Below are positions 46,680 through 58,900 of a stretch of DNA of 64,000 bases, piece by piece. Location of the stretch: the NCBI RefSeq assembly GCF_000004075.3, contig NC_026655.2, positions 19,701,489-19,765,488 on the forward strand. The letters run 5' to 3'. Both the position numbers and the translations under genes were made by a program. The notes beneath the pieces were generated by a model. That model was not told the origin of the DNA, ran no database searches, and saw only the letters and a list, made by a program, of their open reading frames with translations. The DNA is from Cucumis sativus. Taxonomy: Eukaryota; Streptophyta; Magnoliopsida; Cucurbitales; Cucurbitaceae. How positions within the stretch are numbered: the stretch's first letter is position 1; every line of letters begins with the position of its first letter.

Positions 46680-46904
46680 GGTAATTTTGCTTTAGGGATG
46701 TTTTTTCGTTGTTCTGAATTTTTTATGCTGAAATGAACAAGATATGGTTTGATTCCATAGCCTGCTGAGGATGTGGTTCTGTGTTGTGAACTATGTGAAT
46801 GAATTTGGGAATGTAGTACTTGGGAGTAGTGGAAGAGGAGAGGTAGATCTTGATTAAACATCTTAGGGAGACTTGTGGTATGATCCAAAAGCTTAGACCC
46901 TGTT

Positions 46905-47170
46905 CTGAACAATTTGATTTTTTGTTTTTGGTTTCTGAAAATTAAGCCTATTTCCTCTCAATTTCTTACAATAATTTGTATCTTTTTCAACTACAAGGTT
47001 GAATTCTTAGCTAAATTTAAAAAAAAAAAAACAAGTTTTTAATACTACTTTTTTTAGTTTTAAAAAATTGACTTGGTTTTTTAAAACGTTAGTAAAAGGT
47101 AGATAGCAAAATTTAGAGATGGATGGAATGCAAATAGTTACAAAGTGGGTCTTTAATGATGTAGTCTAAT
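46905..47170. repeat. MITE-like repeat downstream of the methyltransferase gene
   Basis: Reads TTTTTTGTTTTTGGTTTCTG, then AAAATTAAGCCTATTTCC, and further on AAAAAATTGACTTGGTTTTT. It has the look of a frequent plant MITE whose ends carry inverted TTTTTGTTTTTGAAAATTAAG-type text. The right end is unclear. Related partial text lies at 24350-24420, 49790-49900 and 54745-54800. Confidence 0.4.
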
Positions 47171-47179
47171 CCATTTGGT

Positions 47180-48690
47180 TCCAGCCGTGTTTATTCATGT
47201 CATGACATCTCTTGAAGCTTGATCTGGGTCAAACTTGTTTGAAGTTTTAGGTATCACCACTGTTTGTAGTACTAGAAACTCCATTTTAGGAGCAGGGTTT
47301 AAGGTGATCCTGTCTTCTCAGCTCGCTTGCATTCGAGTTTTCAAGTAGATTGATGGCATGGGGGAACTGTTAGTTTCCTTCGTCCATTCTACATGGGATC
47401 GCCTAGATGGATAACCAGAGATTGAATTGAGATGGGATGGGTCTCTGCCTTCAGTTAAGACAAAAGTGCCGCTCTTTCTTTCTCTTTTTCAGAGTGCTTT
47501 GGCAAGATCATCTTGCAAGACCTAGGATGATGCATAGGGAGAACCCCAATTCATAGTGTTTCCATACCTTTATCTTCAATTTTTTTTCTTGTTCCTAATA
47601 TTATCAAAACATTAAGGATATTGTTATATATATAAGCATTCCTTAATTTTGCTCTTTGTTTTATAAAAATACTTTTATTCTTTCAAAAGTTGTAATATTT
47701 CTTGACCTTTTATAATCATTTCAAAATTACGTTTGATTAGAATCATATAGGGGGTTGTTTGGAGTTGAATGTAATTTGGATTGCTAGGAATCAGGGGTGT
47801 ATTGAAAAACATGAGTAATTGAAGACGAGATGGAAATGAGATCGTAAAGCATGAAAACACAGGGAGAGGGTTGAATTGAAAATTATTAGAACAAAATGTG
47901 ATCTCAGTCCAAACATGAGTTTTAGACTATATTATATTTCAAACTCATACGTTAGGGCCACCAACCACCTCCTCTGTATTTCGTACAGAAATCAAAACTT
48001 GAGTCGGTGTGGCAATCCAAAGTTTTGTTTGAAGTCAACGTCACACTGTTTCATGGCCCAATGTTTGTTTGAAATTTTAAAGGATTTCTACTTTGAAGTA
48101 ATTTTGAAACAAATAGCCAAGTTCAAGGGTTTTTTTCTTCCTGAATTTTAATTTAACCTTATTTGTATTGTTTTTAGCTTGTAATTTGTATATCCAATAT
48201 TAAAAAAAAAATCTAAAATAAGCACTAAATAAATTTTAAAGGAAAATAATCATGAAAAATTATTTAAGTTCTCATTTGGAAAAATAAGAATTAAGAAGCC
48301 CACAAAAAACCATAAAGATTATGCAAACAAGTCCTGAGCTAATTGATTCTTGGACTGACTCTTTAAGATGGTGAGTAAAATTCTTAAATTCTTAAATCTG
48401 GAGTTATATATTGGAGTTGGGAAGCCTCTGTTTAGGATAGGAAGTTGTTTAGTTTGGAGTTGGAAAATATTAGAGAGAAAGATAGAAAGAGGGAAATATA
48501 GATTTCCTCGATAAATATGCAAAGTTTAATAGCCAAAATACCTTTAGTGATTTCTTCTCACTTGTTTGTTGCTATAAGTGGATAACTTATTTGATTATTC
48601 TTAGACTTTTGATCTCATAAATTGACATAGAACCAGACATTTTCAAAACATTGACACAGGCAGTATGAAGAGAACCTGCGGCTTGGATTA
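47180..48690. other. Intergenic DNA, repeat-like
   Basis: Segments such as GGGGGTTGTTTGGAGTTGAA (about 47751) and TTGTTTAGTTTGGAGTTGG (about 48446) look like transposon ends. I could not pair them, and no gene is seen. Confidence 0.4.
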
Positions 48691-48903
48691 TAGGAGGAAG
48701 CAATTATTTGAATGGAAATGTCAAATTCTTGTGTAAGAAGAAGATGGTATTTTACATAAAAACTCAAATATTTATCCAACCCACCATGGACTGCTCATCT
48801 GGCAAAGCTACTGAGAGTTTGAACAAAAATGAAACGAAATGGTGGTTAAAGAAGGGCATCCAGACACCGTTTATGTTTGAAATAGAAGTTTTTACAGACA
48901 GAA

Positions 48904-49026
48904 ATGGTGGCTGCTTTATTTATTATTGTAGGTTCTGTTGGATTTCTATATGGTTTTGTTTTGATTCTCTTGAAAATTGTTGGTTGTATTGTACAAGTTA
49001 GGATGACTGACCATGCAAAATTGTAG
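48904..49026 (+). CDS. Small ORF, 40-residue hydrophobic peptide (unconfirmed)
   Basis: ATG at 48904 to TAG at 49024-49026. The product starts MVAALFIIVGSVGFLYGFVL, continues ILLKIVGCIVQVRM and ends TDHAKL: one long membrane helix and a short polar tail. An in-frame stop lies upstream, and TTTACAG just before the ATG could be a splice acceptor. The surroundings (48660-49060) are less AT-rich than neighbouring DNA and contain another open frame (48708-49001, with MDCSSGKATESLNKNETKWW). I do not recognise it. It could be a real small membrane protein or chance. Confidence 0.22.
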   Translation: MVAALFIIVGSVGFLYGFVLILLKIVGCIVQVRMTDHAKL

Positions 49027-49374
49027 TAATGGTCAAAGTTCAGAAACAGAAATTGTCATTTCTCATTAGACATCTTGTTCTAGCATTACAGTTTTTTTTC
49101 TTTCTGGGGCAGAATTTGTTACACTATACATTCATATTTGAGTATATTATATTTGAATTTGGAAACATGTGACCTTTGTCTTTGTGTTTGTGTTTGTTTT
49201 TTGTTTTTTGGCAAAGTCTCCAGAGATTTGGACTAGTCATCAAGGTGAAAGCTAGGGTATATATTTTTCCTTAGCTCTCTCAAAGAGGATGTCTTTTTGA
49301 GTTTTTTGTTTTCTTAAGGAGAGATATGATAGTGATGTCTATGATTAATTGACAAGAGAAGATGCGGAAGTAAT

Positions 49375-50720
49375 GTATAATTTTTTTTGGCAAAATACAT
49401 TCTTGGTCTTTGAGGTTTAATGTTGTCTATTTTGTCGGTTGTCAATTAACGTTCTACTTAACTTTAGCAACCATTTAGAATCATTTCTCAAACCTCGGGA
49501 TTAAAGAGTTCATTTTAAAACTTCAGACATCCATCTCAAGCCTTAGAGACCAAGTCTATTTTTACTTCTTTTTTTTTTTCCTTTTCTTATTTTACTACGA
49601 GAATATGTTTACTTGATTGATTTATTGTTTCTCATTCTACTTGGTTTGGTTTTTTTTTTTTCTTTTTTATGAACTTTTCATATTACATTTAGAAGTTTCG
49701 TCTTTTGATATATATAGATATATACGTTTTCATTTTCTATTTTCTGTTTCTTGTTTCTGGTTTCCTATTTATTCTTTTTTTAGAACAAGAAATAGGAATG
49801 TGTTTGATAATTATTTTTGTTTATTGTTTTTTGAAAAAAAGAAAAACATAAATAAAATGTGTTTGATAACTGTTTCTTATTTCTTTGATTTTTAAAATTT
49901 TATTTTTTATTTTATTCACATTTACTTCAATTGAACATCAAACAAAAATATTTATCCTCCATTAAACATTAAAAAAAATCAAACCTTAATAGGAAAAGAC
50001 GGGGATTGAGATCTAAAGAATAGAGCCGATGAGAGGAAGACAAAAACCTACAACGAAAAGAGGAGGACTGAAACTCATGGCAAAGAGGAAGACAAAAACT
50101 CAGCTAAAACCACAGATCTTACAAAAACCCACAAATTTGGAGAAAATCTACAACGAAAACACAATTCACGCAAAAAGGAAGAGAGAAACACAGATCCAAC
50201 GAATAGGAAGACGTCGCGTAGAGGAAGACGATGAGAGGCAAAGAGAAAGACAGTGAAGATGATGAGAGGAAGAGAAAGATGATGGTTATTTGAAAAAGAC
50301 GATGAAGATAAGAGGAAAATAAAGAAAACCACGTGAATAGTGGTTATTTGGAAAAGAATATGGAAATGAGACGAAGAAAAAGAAAATCATAACAGAAAAA
50401 TGAAATAGAAAAAGAATTGAAAAGAAGGAAAATGAATGCAATAGAAAGAATTGAGAAAAAGAAAAGAAAATCAATAAAAAAAATTGAAAAAAAAGAAAAG
50501 AAAATCAATAAAAACAATTGAAAAAATAAAGAAACCAGTAGAAAAATTGAAAAATGAAAACCGGAAAAATTACTTTTTTTTTTCTATAATTACTTATAAA
50601 ATGATAAATGTTTCTATTTTTTTTAGAATTATAAAATGATAAATGTTTCTATTTTTTTTAGAATGAGAAACATGAAACGTTAACAAACACCTCCGTTTCT
50701 TAGAAAATGAAAACGTTAAC
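49375..50720. other. Repeat-rich intergenic DNA
   Basis: A TE-like start (GGCAAAATACATTCTTGGTC, 49389), homopurine text at 50030-50560 (GA-rich on this strand), and a direct duplication of about 32 bp (AAATGATAAATGTTTCTATT... at about 50597 and 50634). Both flanks carry GTTTCTxTTTTC/GAAAC-type motifs (49740-49900 and 50660-50720), suggesting one ~1-kb element with loosely inverted ends. The frames in the purine-rich part are low complexity. Confidence 0.4.
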
Positions 50721-51001
50721 AAAGGGACATTTACGAAAAATAAAAGAATAAAAAAATAAAATTATAAAGTGGACCATAACATAAATATTTAACGAAGCGT
50801 GGTCACAGTTTAATTATGGAAAAGTAAGGGTCTCGTTTTAAATTTGAGTTAACTTTGGGGACCGGCCGGAGTCGACGAAGTATTTGGACAGAGTCTCCTT
50901 TTTTCGATTTTCGTTCTCTTGTTTCTCAATAACGCGAGAGAGATCCGACGGCGTTCGAATTCCCGAAGAATATATTCCCGGGAAATTTTTTCACAAATCT
51001 A

Positions 51002-54000
51002 ATGGTCAGTTTAGTTCTTCTTTGTCAACTGATGATTTCTTCGTTCCTAACTTCAATTACTTATTCGTCGGATTCAGCAATTAGACTTGTTTTCTAGTAA
51101 CTACCTATGGATTTTCGGTGATGAACATTGCTATTAGGATTATGGAGTTGTTAGTTATGTTCGAAATTTTTTGACATTTAATTGGTTGATGCCTTAGTAG
51201 ATCTGAGTCCTGAGCTCATTTTAGCAATGTGTTCGTAAGCACAGATCGATCTCTGAACTTACTAAGTTGATTCGAATTTTGTTAATTTCTTCGGAAGATT
51301 TGGATTGCATTTTATTTCGATTCAATACTTTAGTGGAAATGCTTGAAGCAGGTAGGAAGATCTTCATTACTTCCTTCGTATGGAGTTTGTGATTTGTCTA
51401 CGAATCTAGCCGATGACTCGAAGATTTTTATCTTTCGTATGGACAAATCTTAAATTAAAATTAATCGCGCGTGATGAGATTTTTCTTCTCAGTTCATTTT
51501 ATTTCGATTCAAGACTTTAGTGGAAATGCTTGAAGCTGGTAGGAAGAACTTGATTTTTATAGCATCTGCTCTATAAGAATCTGTGTGAAGCTTTTTCAGT
51601 AGGCTACTTAATTTAGAAATTCGATGTACCTTAATCTGCTAGTTTCTGAATGTGCTTCGTGTCTTAGCTTTGTATGTTTCTCAGACAAGATTGATGTGAC
51701 AACAATTATATAGGGAAAAAAACCATCCGGTTCACCAAAAAGGTCGTCTACCTCCTTAATCCAAACATGTTTGCTTTATTATATGCAGGAATCTTGCCCT
51801 GCCATTAAAAGCATTCTTCTTTTGGATTCTGAAGGGAAGCGTGTAGCTGTCAAGTATTATTCTGATGACTGGCCTACAAATAGTGCAAAGGAAGCTTTTG
51901 AGAAATCCGTTTTCATCAAAACTCAGAAGACTAATGCTCGAACAGAGGGTAGATACCTTTTCATATATTGGGTTTTAACTGTTTTCTGTGAAATTGTGCA
52001 TCCTTAATCGTGTTAGCTTCTCCTACTTAAGTCAATTTCAATGTCCTTTTAGTCACTGTTAAGAAATTATTAGTTGGTTTATCCATGATCGTTGTCCTTT
52101 GCCATGAGACTAAGAATTATTTTTTCAATCTCATTCTCATGGCTATCAGTAGCTGGGTTAGTCATTATCTGTTTCGATCTCTGCATTCTTCTATTGGACC
52201 ATCTCCCAATCTAACACCATTTTGTTGAATTCAACACTTTGTTTCTTTATGCCTTACATGGTCGGTGAGTTTCTTCTCTACGTTCTAACATTCAATTCAC
52301 TTTAACAGCGGAGATAGCAATGTTTGAGAGCAATATAGTGGTTTACAAGTTTGCTCAAGACCTTCATTTTTTTGTCACGGGTGGAGAAGATGAAAATGAG
52401 CTCATTTTAGCATCCGTTCTTCAGGGTTTTTTTGATGCTGTGGGCATTCTTCTTAGGTCTTGATACTATTTATATATTAATTTTGGATCCTTATGCACTG
52501 GCTTGATATTAGTGTTCTCGATGGATATTTATTTTTGTTTCTTGTACTCCAGGGGTAATGTAGAAAAGAAGGAGGCACTTGAGAACTTGGACCTCATTTT
52601 ACTGTGTCTCGATGAAATTATCGACGGAGGGTATATCTCATATGCTCTTTCCTTATTACCCATTCTATGCATTTCAATTGTGTGACTTGTTTTTCCATTT
52701 CCTTCTATTGATAATTGATCTCTGTATCTTGATTGTGCCACTCTTTTTACTCACCCTCTCTAAGTTGATGCCTGTGTCCATTCTTGCTAGACAAATTGTG
52801 AACATGAAAATTGAAGTATGAGTTGTGGATGATTATATATCAAGAATCCAAGGTTGTAGTAATGTCATTACTCGTCAGGAAAGTAGTTGTAGTTTCATGA
52901 ATTTATGTGGAAAATAAGTTGTTGACTAATGAGTAATATGCTTTCATTGTAGTTGCATAATTCCTATAGAATAGTCTAAGTTATTCTCTCCTGTTCAAGT
53001 ACTGGCTATTTTGTAGTTTGTGGTTTGTTGCTCGATAACAGATTTGGTTGTCCCACATCTTCATTTCGATATGTCACTATTGTTTACATAAATTGATGGA
53101 CACACTACATCCGATTATGTTGAAAGTGGAGATGACATTGTGTAACGTGAGGCATAGATTTGAATAAGCTAGAACTGTAGAGCATTGCTATAATTTGTTT
53201 TTGATGGAAAGACTACAAACCATTTAAATTTGATTGATTTATTTTCTCCCAAGATTGTTCAGAAATAAATTTATTTTCATCTGAATATTCAAGGTTTGAT
53301 GTTTTCATTGCCTCATGTGTGGGATTATTGTCATTATGCTTTTCTGAAATTGCAATTTAGCAGTTCTTAACCTTTTCATAAACCATCTTGGCATCCCATA
53401 CCTTTAGCTATTTAACTGTTTGTGTATTTTTCAGCATTGTTCTCGAGACGGATGCAAATGTCATAGCAGGGAAGGTCGCAAGTCACAGTATTGACAGTAA
53501 CGCTCCTTTGTCTGAGCAGGTACAGTACAATATTTCTATAGCTTGTTTTGTTTGGTTGGCAATATGAATTATGTTTGTTGTTGGTTCACTGCCTTCTAAA
53601 ATTTCTGAACATAACATCGTCTAATGCACCTAAATTTTGAATTTTAAAATTTTAAAATGCAAAATTATATTTTAAAAAATGATTAGGAATATAGTATTTC
53701 ACATTATAAACTCAGTTCATTCTTTTAACTAAATATGTCTTATAACATGTAATATAAATTATATAAGATTACAAAATAATAGTGTTTATATTGGTTAATT
53801 TTATGGTTTAAATACATATTTGTATATATTATCTACACGGTAAAAAACAATTGTTTAAATTAGAATCTAATTTCTGAACCTATGACCAAAAACATATTGG
53901 AAAGCGTATGAAGTACAATTATGAACCCTATTTTTATTGAATCTCCTAATTCTGATTTTTTGTTTTATGAAGCATGCCTTTTATCTTTTTACTTCTTCTC

Positions 54001-54108
54001 CCTTTCGTTTTTCCAGTATTTTGAAAGATGTTTTTATCTCTCTTGCAGACAATAAGTCAAGCATTGGCCACAGCTCGCGAACATCTAGCAAGATCTCTTC
54101 TCAAGTAA
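51002..54108 (+). CDS. Coatomer subunit zeta (COPI)
   Basis: Small subunit of the COPI coat, which forms Golgi-to-ER and intra-Golgi vesicles. It pairs with gamma-COP in the F-subcomplex. Six exons join to 177 residues: 51002-51004 (ATG alone), 51789-51948, 52309-52456, 52553-52630, 53435-53519, 54049-54108. The product reads [100 protein letters not shown] and ends [13 protein letters not shown]. This is a complete longin-type adaptin small-chain fold at the usual length. The first intron (784 bp) follows the start codon directly, as in RPS14 in this window. All introns are GT-AG. The 5' leader lies around 50860-51001. Confidence 0.96.
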
Positions 54109-55956
54109 TATGTTCTATTGATACAAGTGAGTGGCAAGAACTATCCCCCACACCAAAAAAAAGAAAAAAGAGAAGAAAATTCAGGTCGAGTTGGGGTGGT
54201 GTTTTTGGTAAGAGATTGATTGATCTCATGTTTGTATATTCAGCTCATACTATGCTGCCTTACCTTTTGGTAAAACCTGATTTTGGATCTGAGCAGATGT
54301 GGTTCATTGCGGGACTGGTGCTAAGTGTTATTATATGTGCCTCTGGAGTTGCAATCTATATTTTCTTTTTAGGCCATTCGATTTTTGTGGTCGTTGGCTA
54401 AAGAAAAATTATTTTAGATTACAATGCAAACATATTTTCAAAATATAGTCAAATATCGCCATCTATTTGTTGGTAGGCCACGATAGATTGCTATTTTGGT
54501 TTATTTTGCTTATAAAAAAATAGTCAATAGCTAGAAGAGGATCTAGTAGGTTGAGTTCGAATGCCATTATTTTGGGTGTGCATTTAACTATTTAAGAATT
54601 AGGAAATGGTTTTGTTGTTAAATGGTGTAGTCTGCTTGTTAGGGAATAAGGCACCAATTCTCATGATACATTTTCAATTAATAAAAGAAGCTAAAGATAT
54701 AAGCAAAGTGAAATCAAGAGAATTTGACGATTTTTCATTGCGTGGTGGTTCTGTTTTTTGATAACTGTTTTTCGTTTTTTGTTCTAAAATTTGAGGAAGA
54801 TTTACTAAGAGCTTTTGGTGTATTGGTATTAGACATCCACGGTGATTGTTTCCTCCCTGCAAGTTGTGTGTTTGAATTTCACTTAAAAGCAAATTTATTT
54901 TTACATTTATTTTTATTTTTCTGTTTCGTTGCATTCATTAATTTTTACTTTTTCATTAATTTTTATTTTTATTTAAAAATTAATTCTCCAATATTTATAT
55001 ATATATCTTTTTAATTTTGAATTTTTCTATGTTTAAATTTATATATTATTTAAACTTTTAACATCTATATTAATTTTCTTGTATTTCAAATTTCAACCCC
55101 TACTTTTATTTATTTATTTATTTACCTTTTATAATTGTTTCCATATTTTATAATTTTTCTTTATTAACTTTGCTATTTACAAGATAATTCTCCTATATTT
55201 ATATTTTATTTTAATTTTGAATTTTAAAATTATCTAGTATTTAGATTTATACTTTCACTTTTGTAGTATTAAATTTTGCAACATGGTGTTTATATATTAT
55301 TTTAATTCTAATATTTTCAGTATATGATATGAAATCAAGTAAAATCTTTCCAGAGAAAACTGTGTAGAATTTTACAATATATAAATGTTCTAACCAAGAC
55401 ATTTATTCAAAACTTTAATATTTTGCAACCACAATATTTATATAATTATATAATTAAGTTGTATTCGACTAAACATCATTTAAGACAAAGTTAGAGATGA
55501 TTTTGTCAATGGCCCGAAATTTACGTAAACTAACAAAAGTTACGATGTCAACTAAAGGCACCAGGATAGGGCCACCCTCATACTTGAAAGCTCAAAATTT
55601 AAGGTTATTAGGAGTTTCTTCCCATCTGCAACCAGGAGAGCGTTGCTCGTTTGAAGCTCCAAAACGATTCGAGTCTCAACAAAATCAATATAAAAACTAT
55701 AGCACACCTTTATTAAGAGAAAAGGAGATAATGTGCCACTGGATTATACTACAAAACATTTGTGCTTAGACTCTAATTATATATTTATGCTTTAGCTGAA
55801 CAAATACCTTTCATAGGCCGTTTCTTCTTTATAGCCAAGAAATAAGCAAACAATGTCACCCTTGAGCATCTCTAATTATCAGGAAGTTGCTGTTAGACAA
55901 TCTACCACCGTCGACAAGTTGAGCTCCATCTTTACCATTTACGGGAGATGTCATCT
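54109..55956. other. 3' regions of two convergent genes and AT-rich spacer
   Basis: Coatomer zeta (+) and the CorA-like gene (-) converge here. 54745-55330 is very AT-rich. A weak tRNA-like A/B box arrangement (TTTTGGTGTATTGGTATTAG near 54813 and TGTGTTTGAATTTC near 54867) may be an old SINE. An open frame 55497-55769 in a less AT-rich patch has no recognised match. Confidence 0.45.
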
Positions 55957-58900
55957 TCATTCGATGAGCACATAATCGGCATCAGCCGGGAAAATATCTC
56001 TTGCAGTCGGAGGTATATTTTTACGAGTCAGAGATTTTCGTACCTGAGCATGAGTTTCTGCTTCATGCTGAAACATTTTAACCAATTCTTCCAGTTCTAG
56101 CTTCCTGACTTCAACCATCTGGTCTGGCATGGGCTTCTTCAATCCAAGGTAAACCAGCCCCCCTGCCATCAGTGCAATCCCTAAGAAGAATAGGATGGCT
56201 GTAAACATTCCAAATGCATATGGTGTATTTTGTGCTCCGGGGATCCCATCTACGTTGATACCAAACAGCCCAGTTATAATGGAAAGAACAAGGCCACAGC
56301 CACCAAAAACAGCCAAGTTGTGAGTTACTCGGAGGCTTTTATCCTGAATAATTGTTGTTAGAAAGAAAATGAAACCTATCAGAATTCCAAGAGTATTCAA
56401 TTTAGACAGACCATTTGCTTGATTCATAGACTAAGGCTAAGCTCCATTGGATTTCATGATCCATCAAAAGGAAAAAATAAACAGGAACACAACAAAAAAT
56501 ATGATTGTATTTGTTACAATTTAAGAAATTGAAAAGGTGTTCGAACAGAATTTGTAAAATGAATATAGGATTTATAATTATTAATGGAATCACACGTCTT
56601 ACTGAAAAAAAAAAACATAAACATATGTTTGGCAGTGAATTTTTGAAAACATTGAGAGTAGAATGCATTTTTAAGAGAGAAAAAAAATAGTGAGCAGATT
56701 AAATGCCAAATGGTCATTAAATTATTATTGAATCAAATACCTGTAACCATGCCCGAACGTTACTCTGCATGACATCTTGAATGGTGAATAAACGATCACG
56801 AACTGCTTCTTGCTCTTCAATCATTTGCCTAGTACTCTTTCTTATGCTTTCCAATAAGCCTTTTGTCACATACCCTCGTAGATGTTGAAGAAGCTCATAT
56901 AGAATCTCCTCCCTCGCATGCAGGGACCATTTTACTCTGATAACCTGAAATTGCCAATCTTTGTTTCAAAAGACTGCGGAGATAGGCACAAGCCCATGCC
57001 TTCGTCTCTTTATCAACCAAGTGACAGGAAAAAAAAACTAAAATTCTCCGTTATTAGAGTACCGCTTTAATGAAGAGAAAGGAGTGCTAAAGGAAGTGAC
57101 TCTTCTTTAACTTCATCTTATGAAACAGAGACTATTAGCCAGAAGACTGTGCTTGTGTGTTCTTGTGAACTACAACAGGGCTCATCAACAACTTGATTTA
57201 GGAACTGGAGGCGAGGGATACTGATGTCGGCTATACACTTACAGACAGATTTCATCACAGGAAACAAACTACATTTAAATTTTAAAGTGAAAAGGAACAA
57301 AAGAACAGGAGGAAGAGGTAACCCCGAAGGGTCAAAATGACAACCAAGAAATCACCGTTCAACAAACAAACTAGAGGAAGATGAAATAACAAAATTCAAC
57401 AGATTTAAATTTTTAGAATAAAAAGTAAATGCCTCGACTCCATTTTGAACTAACAACTAATATCATCATTATCACCTCTCCTGGCTAAAGCACAATTAGG
57501 GAGGAAAAAAATGAAATGACACAATCCAAAAACACTTTTTTAATTGCAGACAACCACAGGTTAAATTCCAACCAAGGAATGATTCAACGGGAATACTATT
57601 AAGAAAATCTGACATCAAGGAAAATTTTCCACAACCATTGAATGTAGTGATGAGACAGCATACCTGTCTTGATAATTTTCTGATTTCTTGATTCAAGATT
57701 ATGCTGAAAAGATGCATATCTTCATGGTTTCTCCTATATTTAATAGGGGGGACAATCAAGGTCGTCTTCATGAGAAATATGACATACAAAAGACAAATCA
57801 ATATGATATCACTTCAATAGATGACATACAAGATAAGAACCTGTCCATAAATTTCAATTCAATCTCATCTGCTGCTCCAAATATGGATTTTCGAAATAAC
57901 CTGAAAGAAAATAGATAACTGAATTAAATACATCAGCCATAGTATAGTGGAATATTTACTGCAGAAATAAGGCTTGACTTCAGAAAAATGCTAGTTGAGC
58001 CTTGGACCTATTTTCTTTAAAAAAAAATTATTATTTTAAATTACTGTTATTATTATTATATTTTTTCTTTTACAAAAACAAAGGAATGAAAAGAGACTAA
58101 TGATCAAGATACAAACTCCAAAAACTCCAAGATACAAATGCTACTTGAGAGATTTGTGACGATTTTCAACAACAATTTCCAGATTTTCACCTTGAGGACA
58201 AGGTGATTTTTGAGGAGAGTAATGTTAGGCCACCTATCATATGGCAATATAGTAGGAGGGGGAACAAGGGGAGTGCATGTGTAATGGGGAGTATTGCTGG
58301 TAATACTGGGACCCACAGTTAGTTAGGCAGGAGAGGAGGTATAAATAGCAAGGGGGGTCGGTCAGTGAGGACATGAAAATTGTGTTGAATCATTTGTCAT
58401 TTCCTTGGAAGATAGGAAGGCAGAGGGGTGGGTACTATTCTTGCTATGTCTCTTTGCATTTCATGTTTCCTTTGGTTCAGGAATTAATATTCTGTCAAGC
58501 TATTGTACTTGTTTCCATTCATCTTTTGAATAATACACAACTTCAGTTGGTATTCTATCAATATTCCAATAAATCATCCCTGAATCTTTTGTCAACCATA
58601 CAGATTAAACTATTACTACACACAGCATAAATAGCTGTCTGATTTATGCACTTCTGGCTCAATAAAAAGGGAGACTAGACCACTAGTCATAAATAATCTG
58701 ACGACAAAATATTAATTTTCTCCATGAATCTATATAATATAATTCTTGTAGTGTCAACTATGCAACTGCAGTCAACTGTTCAAAACAAAATTATTACCTA
58801 TCATCCCATCTTGTAAGACGGCAAGCTAGATGTGCTATAACTTCATGCACTGTTCTTGGTGCATTATAACCTCCTATTATCAGAAGCTCCTAACCAGAGG

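Noticed and set aside
48708..49001. 97-codon ORF overlapping the 40-codon membrane ORF
   Set aside because: No recognisable domain and Trp/Cys/Phe-rich drift at the end. Not called as a gene, though the region deserves transcript evidence.
53937..54401. Long open frame running past the end of coatomer zeta (with SEWQELSPTPKKRKKRRKF)
   Set aside because: It is a different frame from the final zeta exon, whose stop at 54106-54108 matches the family C-terminus. The rest is 3' UTR that happens to stay open.
55497..55769. Possible small gene between coatomer zeta and the CorA-like gene
   Set aside because: 90 codons, no recognised domain, no exon partners. Kept only as a note in the intergenic entry.
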